Below the pieces are notes generated by a model. It ran no database searches and was not told the DNA's origin. It saw nothing but the letters and a program-made list of their open reading frames with translations. A stretch of DNA of 64,000 nucleotides, taken from an uncultured Tateyamaria sp. (GTDB lineage: Bacteria > Pseudomonadota > Alphaproteobacteria > Rhodobacterales > Rhodobacteraceae). The translations under genes and the position numbers were made by a program. The stretch lies in NCBI RefSeq assembly GCF_947494755.1, contig NZ_CANLVZ010000005.1, positions 209,258 through 273,257 on the forward strand, given 5' to 3'. This document shows positions 17,707-27,051 of this stretch, one piece after another. How positions within the stretch are numbered: the first letter of the stretch is position 1; the number at the start of each line of letters is the position of its first letter.

Positions 17707-17996
17707 CAGGCCAGAACTGCCGCCAGTTTCATCGCCATGCCCATGTCACCGTCCACCTTCAGTTTGCCCGTCATAAAGGCCGAGGTCGGGTTGGTTGAGC
17801 CGTCAAGGATCGCCTTGAACGTCTCGACATCCGCCGACAAGGTCACATCCGCTGCATCATCCGCCGCACGTGCGCCGCTTTCATCAATCATCACGGCCCC
17901 TTCGCCTTCGATGTCGAATTTCGCGGTGCCCGAAAAATCGGCACCCGCCAGCTTTTCGTTCAGAACGGTTACGGCTTCGTTTACTGTGTCACTCAT
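17706..17996 (-). CDS. SCP2 sterol-binding-domain protein
   Basis: A 96-residue protein made only of an SCP2-like lipid-binding domain (FSGTAKFDIEGEGAVMID..., GKLKVDGDMGMAMKLAAVL at the end). Likely binds or carries a hydrophobic molecule; pairing with a lipase-like hydrolase suggests a role in lipid turnover. Start at 17996 gives MSDTVNEAVTVLNEKL, normal for the family; the frame extends upstream but would overlap the divergent TPR gene. Confidence 0.85.
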   Translation of the reverse strand: MSDTVNEAVTVLNEKLAGADFSGTAKFDIEGEGAVMIDESGARAADDAADVTLSADVETFKAILDGSTNPTSAFMTGKLKVDGDMGMAMKLAAVLA

Positions 17997-18069
17997 CTTT
18001 GATGCCTTTTTGTTGGTTGGCTGGCCTGTCTTACTAGAATTCGCAGGTTCGCCTGTTACATTGACAACT

Positions 18070-18627
18070 ATGGGCACTCGACTTCGCAAACTCTACCCTG
18101 TCGTCACGGCACTTTTACTGACAGTAGGGAATTCCTTACCCGCATGGGCGCAATCTTCATTGGACGAGATGAAGGATGCGTTACGCACCGCCGAACCGGC
18201 GGAGGCTGCGCGCCTCACCCGCGAGATCGAGCGGGCGTGGGCGCAGTCGGGCTCTACGGCGCTTGATATGCTGCTGCGCCGGGGCCGCGACGCGCTTGAG
18301 GACGATAACGCCGACATCGCGATTGAGCATCTGACGGCTGTGACTGACCATGCGCCCGAATTTGCCGAAGGCTGGCATGCGCGTGCCACCGCCTATTACA
18401 TGAAGGGGCTTTACGGCCCGGCACTGGATGACTTGCAGCGCGCCCTGATCCTGAACCCCGACAATTACAACGCGATCTTTGGTCTGGGCGTGATGTTGCA
18501 GGAATTTGGCGACTATGTCCGTGCCCGCTCGGCCTTTGAACAGGTCCTCGACTTGCATCCCAACCACGAAAACGCCACCAAGGCGCTCGAGCAGCTCAAA
18601 GCCAAAGGCATCGGCCGCGAACTCTGA
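18070..18627 (+). CDS. Periplasmic TPR-repeat protein
   Basis: A 185-residue protein with a signal peptide (LYPVVTALLLTVGNSLPAWAQ, cut after AWA) and two or three tetratricopeptide repeats (EFAEGWHARATAYYMKGLYG, YNAIFGLGVMLQEFGDY). Probably a protein-protein interaction scaffold in the periplasm. Divergent from the SCP2 gene with 73 bases between starts; the helicase gene follows after 32 bases. Confidence 0.8.
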   Translation: MGTRLRKLYPVVTALLLTVGNSLPAWAQSSLDEMKDALRTAEPAEAARLTREIERAWAQSGSTALDMLLRRGRDALEDDNADIAIEHLTAVTDHAPEFAEGWHARATAYYMKGLYGPALDDLQRALILNPDNYNAIFGLGVMLQEFGDYVRARSAFEQVLDLHPNHENATKALEQLKAKGIGREL

Positions 18628-18659
18628 ACCAGACGAGGCCGCCAAGCGGGAGAAGTGCG

Positions 18660-21566
18660 ATGTCGGGCGACGCGCGGGTGGTGGCAGTTCTTGGCCCCAC
18701 CAACACAGGCAAGACGACCTATGCGATCGAACGGATGCTGGGCCACCGCACGGGTGTGATCGGCCTGCCGCTGCGCTTGCTGGCGCGCGAGGTCTATGAC
18801 CGGATCGTTGCGTTGCGCGGCCCTTCGGTTGTGGCACTGGTCACGGGCGAGGAACGCATCGTCCCGCCGCGCACGCAATACTGGGTTTGCACGGTTGAGG
18901 CGATGCCCGAAGGGATGGGCATTGATTTTCTGGCCATCGACGAAATTCAACTGTGCGCAGATCCAGAACGCGGCCACGTGTTCACGGATCGCCTGCTGCG
19001 CGCCCGCGGCCTGCACGAGACGCTGTTTCTGGGGGCTGACACCATGCGCGGCCCTATCGGCGCGCTGGTGCCAGAGGCGCAATACATGCGCCGCGAACGC
19101 ATGTCGCAACTGGTCTATTCGGGGCAGAAAAAGGTCAGCCGGATGCGCCCGCGCAGCGCCATCGTCGGGTTCTCGGTGGATAATGTGTACGCCATCGCCG
19201 AGCTGATCCGCCGTCAAAAGGGCGGGGCGGCTGTGGTGATGGGCGCGCTGTCCCCCCGGACGCGGAACGCTCAGGTGGATATGTACCAGAACGGCGAGGT
19301 CGATTTTCTGGTGGCGACGGATGCCATCGGGATGGGGCTGAACCTCGATATCGACCACGTGGCCTTCTCAAGTCTTACGAAATTTGACGGGCGGCGGATG
19401 CGCCCACTCGCGCCAAATGAACTGGCCCAGATCGCCGGGCGGGCCGGGCGGGGGCAGAAGGACGGGACCTTCGGTGTCACGGGCGATGTCCGCCCCTTGG
19501 ACGAGGGCACGGCGCAGGCGATCATGGATCATCGCTTTACGCCCCTCTCAAAGCTGCAATGGCGCAATCACGCGCTGCAATTTGGCACCATCGACGCGCT
19601 GGTGCGCAGCCTCGAGGCCCCGCCCGATCACGAGGTTTTGGTGCGCGCGCGCGAGGCCGATGACCTCATGGCGCTGAAATCCCTGTCCGAAAGCGCCGAG
19701 GTCACCGCGCGCTGCACCGACGCGCTTTCTGTCCGTCTGCTTTGGGATGTGTGCCGCGTGCCCGACTTTCGTGGTATCAGCCATGCGGAACATTCCAACC
19801 TTTTGGACGTTATCTTTCGGTATCTCCATGAAAGGGGCACAATTCCAAACGATTGGATGGCACGCCAGATCAAGCGGATTGACCGCAGCGACGGCGATAT
19901 CGACGCGATCAGCAAGCGATTGGCCTTTATCCGCACATGGACCTACGTGGCTCAGCGGAAAGGGTGGGTTGACGACGAAACCCATTGGCGCGACGAGACG
20001 CGCCATGTAGAAGACCGACTGTCAGATGCTCTGCACGAGAAACTGACGCAAAGATTTGTAGATCGGCGCACCTCTGTGTTGTTGCGCCGGCTAGGACAGA
20101 AGGAAGCCATGGTGGCCGAAGTAAACGATTCTGGTGAAGTGACTGTCGAAGGCGAGTTCGTCGGCAAATTGGACGGCTTCCGTTTCAGCCAAGACAAAGG
20201 CGCAGGTGCGGCCGAGGCCAAGACGATCAAGTCCGCTGCCTTGCAGGCGCTGGCCCCGCAATTCCACTTGCGCGCCGATCGTTTTTACAACGCGCCAGAC
20301 ACCGAAATCGACTTTACCGAACAGGGCGGCCTGATGTGGGGCTCTGCTGCGGTTGGTAAACTGGTCGCGGGGGCCGAGCCTCTCAAGCCTATGGTCGAGG
20401 TCTTCGTGGACGATGTGGCGGGCCCCGAGGTTGCCCAGAAGGTACAGCGCCGTTTGCAGCATTTCATCGACCGTAAGGTGGCGGCCCTGTTTGAGCCGCT
20501 TATGAACATGCAGCGTGACGAGACGTTGAACGGTCTGGCCAAAGGCTTTGCCTTTCGGATGATCGAAGCACTTGGCGTGTTGCCCCGTGCGGCTGTCGCG
20601 GAGGATGTCAAAGCGTTGGATCAGGACGCCCGCGGCGCGCTGCGCAAGCATGGTATCCGTTTTGGTCAGTTCACCATTTTCCTGCCCTTGCTGCTGAAAC
20701 CCGCCCCGACGCGCCTGCGCCTTGTGCTGTGGTCGCTGTCGCAGGGCCTTAGCGAATTTCCTGAAAGCCCGCCCCCCGGTCTGGTCACGGTGCCTGCGAT
20801 GGTGGACGGCCCCCAAGGGGTCGATACGATGTCGGGCTATCGCAACGCTGGCACCCGCGCGATCCGCATCGACATGCTGGAACGCCTCGCCGACATGTTG
20901 CGGGCCGAGGATTCACGCGGCGGGTTCGAGGCAAAGGCCGATATGCTCTCGATCACCGGTATGACACTGGAACAGTTCGCGACGCTGATGGAAGGTCTGG
21001 GCTACAAGGCCGAAAAGGGCGAGCGCGAGAAGGTGAAGCCTGCTGACGCGGTCGTGACCAAGGATGCGACGCCGGATGCGGCTGACATTCCGGTTATGGA
21101 TGCGGCTGACGCCACGCTACCCACTGCCGAAACAATGCCCGCCGATGCGCCTGAGCCTGTGGCAGATGATGTGGTCGCAGGCACCGAAGAGATCGCGGAT
21201 GCAGGGCAAGCGCCGATCATCGAAGAGCCTGCCGAAACGCCCGATGTTACTGCCGAAATCCCGGTCAACTCCGAGACCGAGATCGACCCCGGCGCAGCCC
21301 CTGATGCGGCTGTGGCTGGCCCCGAAACCGAGGTATTCTACACCTTCACTTGGGGGCGCAGCGCGCCAAACCGTCGCCCGCAAAACGGAGGCAAACCTCG
21401 TGGCAAGCAGGGCACACCCGGTGGCAAGGGCAAGGGCAAAGGCCCGCGCCGCGACGGGGGCGACAAGTCGCAAAACTTCTCGGCACGGCCCCCCAAGAAG
21501 GAAAAGGCCATCGACCCTGACAACCCGTTCGCCGCAGCCCTCATGGGGCTCAAGGACGGCAAATAA
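18660..21566 (+). CDS. SUV3-like ATP-dependent RNA helicase
   Basis: A 968-residue superfamily 2 helicase resembling mitochondrial SUV3. Motif I is GPTNTGKTTYA (residues 12-22), Walker B is LAIDEIQLC near 95, and motif VI is QIAGRAGRG near 262. A SUV3-type C-terminal domain follows. The last ~170 residues are a low-complexity Ala/Pro/Glu-rich stretch followed by a basic Gly/Lys-rich patch (GKGKGKGPRRDGGDK), probably a flexible RNA-binding tail. Role in RNA decay or ribosome assembly is inferred from the family. The S4-protein gene starts directly after the stop. Confidence 0.88.
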   Translation: MSGDARVVAVLGPTNTGKTTYAIERMLGHRTGVIGLPLRLLAREVYDRIVALRGPSVVALVTGEERIVPPRTQYWVCTVEAMPEGMGIDFLAIDEIQLCADPERGHVFTDRLLRARGLHETLFLGADTMRGPIGALVPEAQYMRRERMSQLVYSGQKKVSRMRPRSAIVGFSVDNVYAIAELIRRQKGGAAVVMGALSPRTRNAQVDMYQNGEVDFLVATDAIGMGLNLDIDHVAFSSLTKFDGRRMRPLAPNELAQIAGRAGRGQKDGTFGVTGDVRPLDEGTAQAIMDHRFTPLSKLQWRNHALQFGTIDALVRSLEAPPDHEVLVRAREADDLMALKSLSESAEVTARCTDALSVRLLWDVCRVPDFRGISHAEHSNLLDVIFRYLHERGTIPNDWMARQIKRIDRSDGDIDAISKRLAFIRTWTYVAQRKGWVDDETHWRDETRHVEDRLSDALHEKLTQRFVDRRTSVLLRRLGQKEAMVAEVNDSGEVTVEGEFVGKLDGFRFSQDKGAGAAEAKTIKSAALQALAPQFHLRADRFYNAPDTEIDFTEQGGLMWGSAAVGKLVAGAEPLKPMVEVFVDDVAGPEVAQKVQRRLQHFIDRKVAALFEPLMNMQRDETLNGLAKGFAFRMIEALGVLPRAAVAEDVKALDQDARGALRKHGIRFGQFTIFLPLLLKPAPTRLRLVLWSLSQGLSEFPESPPPGLVTVPAMVDGPQGVDTMSGYRNAGTRAIRIDMLERLADMLRAEDSRGGFEAKADMLSITGMTLEQFATLMEGLGYKAEKGEREKVKPADAVVTKDATPDAADIPVMDAADATLPTAETMPADAPEPVADDVVAGTEEIADAGQAPIIEEPAETPDVTAEIPVNSETEIDPGAAPDAAVAGPETEVFYTFTWGRSAPNRRPQNGGKPRGKQGTPGGKGKGKGPRRDGGDKSQNFSARPPKKEKAIDPDNPFAAALMGLKDGK

Positions 21567-21953
21567 GTGAGCGCATCGGCGGACAAGCTGCGGCTGGACA
21601 AATGGCTGTGGTTTGCCCGCTTTTTCAAATCCCGCTCACTGGCGGCCACCCAAGTGGGGGCAGGCAATGTGCGGGTGAATGGCGAGCGGGTCAGCAAGTG
21701 CGCCACCACGATCAGTCCGGGCGATGTGCTGACCTTTTCACAAGGGCGTGTGGTGCGCATCGTCGAGGTCGTGCTGCTTGGCACCCGGCGCGGTCCGGCC
21801 CCCGAGGCGCAAACGCTTTATTCCGATATGTCGCCCCCACCGCCGCCAAAGGAAACGCACGTTCCCGAAAACCCCCGATTTGAAGGAAAAGGACGCCCCA
21901 CCAAGCGCGACAGACGCCAAGGCGATCTTTCCCGCGCACGCCACCTTGAATGA
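21567..21953 (+). CDS. S4-domain RNA-binding protein (Hsp15-like)
   Basis: A 128-residue protein with an N-terminal S4 domain (LRLDKWLWFARFFKSRSLAA..., VRVNGERVSK), as in heat-shock protein 15, which rescues stalled 50S subunits. The basic C-terminal tail is GKGRPTKRDRRQG. Starts with GTG immediately after the TAA of the helicase gene, so it is translated as part of the same operon. Confidence 0.87.
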   Translation: MSASADKLRLDKWLWFARFFKSRSLAATQVGAGNVRVNGERVSKCATTISPGDVLTFSQGRVVRIVEVVLLGTRRGPAPEAQTLYSDMSPPPPPKETHVPENPRFEGKGRPTKRDRRQGDLSRARHLE

Positions 21954-22005
21954 TCGCGGCGGCTGATTTAGCTAGGCGGCTGACCCAAACGAGACGAGCC
22001 CCCGC

Positions 22006-22341
22006 ATGACCTATATCGTCAATGACAGCTGCATTGCCTGCAAATACACGGACTGCGTTGAAGTCTGCCCCGTGGATTGCTTTTATGAGGGCGAGAACAT
22101 GCTGGTGATCCATCCCGACGAATGTATCGACTGCGGTGTTTGTGAACCCGAATGCCCTGCTGATGCGATCCGCCCCGACACCGAACCGGACATGGAGAAG
22201 TGGGTCGAGTTCAATCGCAAATACTCCGAAATGTGGCCGGTCATCATCACCAAAAAAGACCCGCTGCCCACCGCCGACGAGATGGACGGCAAAGAGGGCA
22301 AGATGGAGATGTTCTCCGAAGCGCCCGGCGAGGGCGGCTAA
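22006..22341 (+). CDS. fdxA: Seven-iron ferredoxin FdxA
   Basis: A 111-residue ferredoxin carrying one [3Fe-4S] and one [4Fe-4S] cluster for low-potential electron transfer. The cluster ligands lie in [18 protein letters not shown] (residues 9-26) and [12 protein letters not shown] (about 40-51). The C-terminal extension (about 55 residues) is normal for FdxA of Azotobacter/Rhodobacter type. Followed by a terminator. Confidence 0.95.
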   Translation: MTYIVNDSCIACKYTDCVEVCPVDCFYEGENMLVIHPDECIDCGVCEPECPADAIRPDTEPDMEKWVEFNRKYSEMWPVIITKKDPLPTADEMDGKEGKMEMFSEAPGEGG

Positions 22342-22416
22342 GCGCCGAATCGGTTGGACCGGCTGCACGCCCGGTTCTGCTCGCGAAAACTGAGACGCAA
22401 CAGCTTGGAAATACAG

Positions 22417-22464
22417 CGCCTTTTGAAAGTTTCCTTTAGGTTAGCTTTCGGAAGGGCGTTTTTT
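22417..22464 (+). terminator. Terminator after fdxA
   Basis: Imperfect stem between CGCCTTTTGAAAG (22417-22429) and CTTTCGGAAGGGCG (22445-22458), then T6 at 22459-22464. Confidence 0.7.
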
Positions 22465-22468
22465 GTGC

Positions 22469-22649
22469 TATAGTGCTCCCACAATTGACAAACGGACGTT
22501 CTGAGACCTGCCGTTCACTCCGGCGGGCATATGAAATCTTGACCCTGACCCGCAGCAAGACGTGGCATCACGTGCCCCGCCTGATGCGGTTTTGACTGTG
22601 TAAAACGGGGCGAGTGCGGGGAATGACCAATGTCTTATGAGGATCAGGA
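22469..22649 (+). other. Structured leader region of carD
   Basis: The gap of 308 bases between fdxA and carD holds the fdxA terminator and then this stretch. TATAGT at 22469-22474 could be a -10 box. Several hairpins follow: CCTGCCG/CGGCGGG (22507-22513 with 22521-22527), CGTG/CACG (22561-22572) and GCCCCG/CGGGGC (22574-22579 with 22606-22611) enclosing TTTT/AAAA. I match it to no known RNA family; it may be a regulatory leader or a small RNA gene. Confidence 0.4.
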
Positions 22650-23162
22650 ATGACAAAATCTAAGAAACTCGACTTCCGCCCCAACGAATTTGTGGTCTAT
22701 CCGGCCCATGGCGTGGGCCAGATCGTGTCCATCGAAAGCCAAGAGGTTGCAGGCATCGCCCTTGAGCTGTTTGTGATCTCGTTCGAGAAAGACAAGATGA
22801 CCCTGCGGGTGCCCACCAACAAGGCGACCGATATCGGAATGCGCGCCCTGTCCAGCCCCGACGTGATTGCCCACGCGATGAAGACCCTCAAGGGCAAGGC
22901 CAAGGTCAAGCGGGCCATGTGGTCGCGTCGTGCGCAGGAATACGAGCAAAAGATCAACTCGGGTGATCTGATCGCCATCGCCGAAGTGGTGCGCGACCTG
23001 CACCGCACCGACGATCAGCGCGAGCAAAGCTACTCCGAGCGTCAGCTTTATGAAGCCGCGCTTGAGCGGTTGACCCGCGAAGTCGGTGCCGTCTCTGGTG
23101 GGGACGAATTGGCCGCGGCCAAGGAAATCGGGGATGTGTTGACCAGCCGCGTTGCGGCTTGA
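22650..23162 (+). CDS. carD: CarD/CdnL-family RNA-polymerase-binding regulator
   Basis: A 170-residue protein. The N-terminal CarD/TRCF Tudor-like domain (FRPNEFVVYPAHGVGQIVSI) contacts the RNA polymerase beta subunit. The helical C-terminal domain (KAKVKRAMWSRRAQEYEQKI...) contacts promoter DNA. Known members stabilise open complexes at many promoters, including rRNA promoters. Single gene with its own long leader and a strong terminator. Confidence 0.92.
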   Translation: MTKSKKLDFRPNEFVVYPAHGVGQIVSIESQEVAGIALELFVISFEKDKMTLRVPTNKATDIGMRALSSPDVIAHAMKTLKGKAKVKRAMWSRRAQEYEQKINSGDLIAIAEVVRDLHRTDDQREQSYSERQLYEAALERLTREVGAVSGGDELAAAKEIGDVLTSRVAA

Positions 23163-23186
23163 TCTGACATTCCAGTTCTTAGAAAG

Positions 23187-23214
23187 GCGCGCTCCGGTCG
23201 GGGCGCGCTTTTTT
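23187..23214 (+). terminator. Rho-independent terminator of carD
   Basis: A 9-bp stem GCGCGCTCC/GGGGCGCGC (23187-23195 with 23200-23208, one G.U pair), loop GGTC, then T6 at 23209-23214. The T-run touches the stop codon of the convergent cobS. Confidence 0.88.
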
Positions 23215-23977
23215 ATTGGGTCAGAGCGATGAGGGTCAGCAGCACGGCGATTTCGGTGATGACTTGCGTCGCGCCGAGGATGTCACCCGTCTGACCGCCG
23301 AGTTTCGCCTTGGCGATGCCTCCGATCAGTGCGGTGACAAGAGCTGCAATAATCAGCGCCACCAGACCGGCACCCCCCGCGCAAATCAGCGCGCAAAGTG
23401 CTGCCAACCCAACGCCGATACCCACGGACAACATATCCGGCGCGCCCACGCTACGCGCCAACCCGTCCTCGCGCGCGTGGGGCAGGGCGTGCATCAGCAC
23501 CGGCATCATCGCGCGCGACACCACCAGGGCGGTGATAAGCCCGGTCCACGTAACCTCGGCAAATCCAAGCCAGCGCAGACCCATCCCGAGGATCAGCGCC
23601 AGCACGCCATACGCGCCGATCCGGCTGTCTTTCATGATCTCAAGGCGGCGGGCAGGATCGAACCCGCCCCACAGCCCATCCGCACTGTCGGCCAGTCCGT
23701 CCTCGTGCATCGCACCGGTCAGGATCACCAGCGCGGCGAGGGAAAGGCCCGCGATGATCGCAGGGGGCAGCCCGAAAACGCTAAGGATTGCGGCAAGCGC
23801 GCTCACAATCAGCCCCAGAATTGCGCCCACAAGCGGGTAGGCCCAGACCGCGCTTGCACCATGTCCGAAGACGTGATCGGGCAGGTGCGGCAGCGGCAGG
23901 CGGGTCAGCAGAACCAGCGCCACGGGCAGGTCCCAGACCCGGGAGACGGGGCCGATGTCGGTTTCTTTTGGTCCCAT
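23213..23977 (-). CDS. cobS: Adenosylcobinamide-GDP ribazoletransferase CobS
   Basis: A 254-residue integral membrane enzyme for the last step of cobalamin assembly, joining adenosylcobinamide-GDP to alpha-ribazole (phosphate). The catalytic motif HEDGLADSADGLWGG is near residue 87, and the rest is strongly hydrophobic. Start at 23977 chosen so that the gene does not run into the divergent cobT; the frame is open to 24064. The divergent cobT supplies the ribazole phosphate. Confidence 0.92.
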   Translation of the reverse strand: MGPKETDIGPVSRVWDLPVALVLLTRLPLPHLPDHVFGHGASAVWAYPLVGAILGLIVSALAAILSVFGLPPAIIAGLSLAALVILTGAMHEDGLADSADGLWGGFDPARRLEIMKDSRIGAYGVLALILGMGLRWLGFAEVTWTGLITALVVSRAMMPVLMHALPHAREDGLARSVGAPDMLSVGIGVGLAALCALICAGGAGLVALIIAALVTALIGGIAKAKLGGQTGDILGATQVITEIAVLLTLIALTQ

Positions 23978-24048
23978 GTCCGGTCCTGACTTGCGGGGGT
24001 CGCGGCTTTGGGTAAAGACCGACGGACCAACAGGCAAGGAAAACAGGT

Positions 24049-25056
24049 ATGAGTTTTGACACACTGGATGAGGTGCGCGCCCTTTTGGCCGATATCCCGG
24101 GCCCGGACGCGGATGCCATTGCCGGGGCTGCGGCGCGCAACGGGCAGTTGACGAAACCTCCTGGTGCTTTGGGGCGGCTTGAGGAGCTGGCGCAGTGGTA
24201 TGCGGGTTGGCGCGGTGATGTCCGCCCCGAAATACGCGCTCCGCAAGTGATCATCTTTGCAGGCAATCACGGGGTGGCGGCGCGCGGCGTGTCTGCTTTT
24301 CCGCCCGAGGTGACGGTGCAGATGGTCGCGAATTTCGAACAGGGTGGGGCGGCGATCAACCAGCTTGCCAAAGCCTTTGGCGCGCGCATGGATGTCGTGC
24401 CGTTGAACCTGAACAGGCCCACGGCGGATTTCACCGAAGGTCCTGCGATGCGCGAGGACGAGGTTGTCGCGGCCCTGCGCTCAGGCTGGGACGCGGTGGA
24501 TGCGGCCACGGACCTGTTGGTGGTCGGCGAAATGGGGATTGGCAACACGACCTCGGCCGCTGCGATTGCAGCGCGCCTGTTTGGCGGGGACGCGGGCGAC
24601 TGGACGGGCCGGGGCACCGGGGTCGAAGGCGACGCGCTCGCCCTCAAGACCGAGGTGGTGGGCGACGCATTGGCAGCGCACGGGGCGGCGACCGACGGGC
24701 TGGATGTCCTGATGCGCCTTGGAGGCCGGGAGTTGGCGGGCATGGCCGGCGCGATGCTGCGCGCGCGGGTGTTGCGCATACCGGTCATCATGGACGGCTT
24801 TATCTGCACGGCGGCGGCGGCCTGTCTGGAACACACGGTCAAAGGCGCGCTCGATCACGTCGTGGCGGGCCACCAAAGCGACGAGGCTGCGCATGGGGCG
24901 ATGCTGGAGGCGTTGGACAAAGCGCCGCTGCTGTCGCTTGGTTTGCGTCTTGGCGAGGGGTCGGGTGCAGCACTCGCGATTGGGGTGCTGAAAGGCGCGA
25001 TTGCGTGCCATTCAGGCATGGCCACTTTCGCCGAAGCGGGTGTGTCAGACGGATAG
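24049..25056 (+). CDS. cobT: Nicotinate-nucleotide-dimethylbenzimidazole phosphoribosyltransferase CobT
   Basis: A 335-residue enzyme that transfers phosphoribose to 5,6-dimethylbenzimidazole to make alpha-ribazole phosphate, the lower ligand of B12. Marks: [32 protein letters not shown] in the middle and [14 protein letters not shown] near the end with the catalytic glutamate. AAGGAA and AGG precede the ATG. Divergent from cobS with a 71-base gap that must hold both promoters. Confidence 0.93.
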   Translation: MSFDTLDEVRALLADIPGPDADAIAGAAARNGQLTKPPGALGRLEELAQWYAGWRGDVRPEIRAPQVIIFAGNHGVAARGVSAFPPEVTVQMVANFEQGGAAINQLAKAFGARMDVVPLNLNRPTADFTEGPAMREDEVVAALRSGWDAVDAATDLLVVGEMGIGNTTSAAAIAARLFGGDAGDWTGRGTGVEGDALALKTEVVGDALAAHGAATDGLDVLMRLGGRELAGMAGAMLRARVLRIPVIMDGFICTAAAACLEHTVKGALDHVVAGHQSDEAAHGAMLEALDKAPLLSLGLRLGEGSGAALAIGVLKGAIACHSGMATFAEAGVSDG

Positions 25057-25117
25057 GCCCGGCGGGCGGGATTGTTTTGCACTGTGGCGCAAAAGGTGCC
25101 CGCCCACCGACCCATGA

Positions 25118-27010
25118 TCACGCGCGCTTGGGTTCTTCCTGTCGTGCGGAGAGGGACAGTTCGAGGTCTTTTTCCAATGCCTTGGCCCGCGCCACATAGG
25201 CGTCGTTCCTGGACGTGGGCACATTCGGGTCCCACAGCTCGGCCAGTTCCTTCACAGCCTCGCGGTCATGGGCGTAAAAGACGCGCTCCGCTTCGGCGGC
25301 CTCGTAGTCACTCAGCCCAAGGTTTTCCAGCGCATAGCGTCCCGCCCGCAGCGAGGCGTCAAACATCTCGCGCACGATATCATCGGCTCCGGCCTGATAA
25401 AGCTTGTAGACATGCACCCGGTCATAGGCCCGCGCGATGATGTGCAGATCGGGGCGCACCTTGCGCGCATAGGCCACCAGCCGCGTGGACACCTCTGGAT
25501 CATCCAGAGCGACCACCAGAACCCGGGCGGTATCGAGCCCTGCGGCGTTCAGAATATCAGGGCGGCTTGGATCGCCAAGGAACCCTTTGAACCCAAAGCG
25601 CCGCATCAGCGTGATGGTTTCGATATCGTGATCCAGCACGACGGTGTTGAAGCCCGACCCTTGCAGAAGGCGGTTCACGATCTGCCCGAACCGCCCGATC
25701 CCGGCGATGATGACCGGGCCTTCCTCATCGATCTCGTCGGCTTCCACATCCGCGGTCGCATCGCTCATGCGTTGGGTGATCACCTCGTAAAGGATGAACA
25801 GCAGCGGCGTGATCAGCATAGTGAGCGCCACAACCAATAGCAGCGTTTCGGCTACATCAGTCGGGATCACCCCCTGACCAACCGAAAAGGCGACCAGCAC
25901 AAAGCCGAATTCCCCCGCTTGCGCGAGGCCGAGCGTGAACAGCCACCGGTCCCGGCCTTTGATCTTGAAGGCCACCGCAAGGGCATAAAGCACGAGGCCC
26001 TTGATCGCGATCACAAGAATGGCCATCGAGATCAGCGCAGGCCAATCCGCAAACAGCAGCGCAAAATTGATGCCCGCCCCGACGGTGATGAAAAACAGAC
26101 CCAACAGCAGCCCCTTGAACGGCTCGAGGTCGGATTCCAGTTCGTGCCGGAATTCCGAGCTGGCCAGAACCACGCCCGCAAGGAACGCGCCGAGCGCAGG
26201 GGACAGCCCCACGAGCATCATCAGGAACGAGATCGACACGACGATCAGCAGGGCCAGAGCCGTATACATCTCGCGCAGATGCGCGGCATGGATGAAGCGG
26301 AACACCGGGCGGGTCAGAAAGACACCCGCAAGGATCACCGCAATGACCGCACCAATGGTCACAAGCGTGACGCCCCATGCGGGCAGGCCATCCACAAGGC
26401 TCATCGCCGCGTCGCCGTGACCGCCGCCGTGACCATCGCCATGTTCGGCGCCATGGGGCCGCTCGATCGAGCCGTCTGGGGTGATCGACATGGGCAGCGT
26501 GACAATCAGCAGCGGCAGGAAGGCGAGGATCGGGATCACCGCGATATCCTGCGTCAGCAACACCGAAAAGACCGAGCGTCCGCCGCCCGTCTGCATCAAC
26601 CCCTTTTCCGAGAGGGTTTGCAAAACGATGGCCGTCGAGGACAGCGCGAGAGTCAGACCGATGGCAAGGCCCACGCCCCAGGGTTGGCCATAGGCGATGG
26701 CCACGCCCATCAGAGCCAGCGTGGACAGCAAAACCTGCATGCCCCCCAATCCAAGCAGTTTGTGGCGCATGTCCCACAAGGCGCGTGGTTCCAGCTCGAG
26801 CCCGATCAGGAACAGCATCATCACCACGCCAAATTCGGCAAAGTGCTGCAAGTCCTCGGTTTCAGATCCCACCAGCCCCAAAACAGGGCCAATGATGATC
26901 CCGGCCGCCAGATAGCCCAGCACCGAACCCAGCCCAAGCCGGGCTGCGATGGGCACTGCAATCACGGCGGCAGCGAGGTAGATTGACGCCTGATAGAGAA
27001 AGCTTTCCAT
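25118..27010 (-). CDS. Kef-type monovalent cation:proton antiporter (CPA2)
   Basis: A 630-residue membrane transporter, probably K+/H+. About twelve N-terminal helices include the CPA2 stretch LALSSTAIVLQTLSEKG. The C-terminal half has a TrkA-N/RCK nucleotide-binding domain (GPVIIAGIGRFGQIVNRLLQ, then FLGDPSRPDIL), as in KefB/KefC. A cytoplasmic or loop segment at about residue 190 is His/Gly-rich (HGAEHGDGHGGGHGD). The ATG at 27010 has GGAG upstream; the TTG just before it is less likely. Confidence 0.9.
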   Translation of the reverse strand: MESFLYQASIYLAAAVIAVPIAARLGLGSVLGYLAAGIIIGPVLGLVGSETEDLQHFAEFGVVMMLFLIGLELEPRALWDMRHKLLGLGGMQVLLSTLALMGVAIAYGQPWGVGLAIGLTLALSSTAIVLQTLSEKGLMQTGGGRSVFSVLLTQDIAVIPILAFLPLLIVTLPMSITPDGSIERPHGAEHGDGHGGGHGDAAMSLVDGLPAWGVTLVTIGAVIAVILAGVFLTRPVFRFIHAAHLREMYTALALLIVVSISFLMMLVGLSPALGAFLAGVVLASSEFRHELESDLEPFKGLLLGLFFITVGAGINFALLFADWPALISMAILVIAIKGLVLYALAVAFKIKGRDRWLFTLGLAQAGEFGFVLVAFSVGQGVIPTDVAETLLLVVALTMLITPLLFILYEVITQRMSDATADVEADEIDEEGPVIIAGIGRFGQIVNRLLQGSGFNTVVLDHDIETITLMRRFGFKGFLGDPSRPDILNAAGLDTARVLVVALDDPEVSTRLVAYARKVRPDLHIIARAYDRVHVYKLYQAGADDIVREMFDASLRAGRYALENLGLSDYEAAEAERVFYAHDREAVKELAELWDPNVPTSRNDAYVARAKALEKDLELSLSARQEEPKRA

Positions 27011-27051
27011 CAAAGTCTCCGATTTGCGACGCGCCAGGACGGGCGGGTCAA

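Noticed and set aside
22485..22490. TTGACA before carD as a -35 box
   Set aside because: No acceptable -10 sequence lies 16-18 bases downstream.
25919..26986. A 355-codon plus-strand frame rich in Gln/His/Arg
   Set aside because: Antisense shadow of the Kef-type antiporter.
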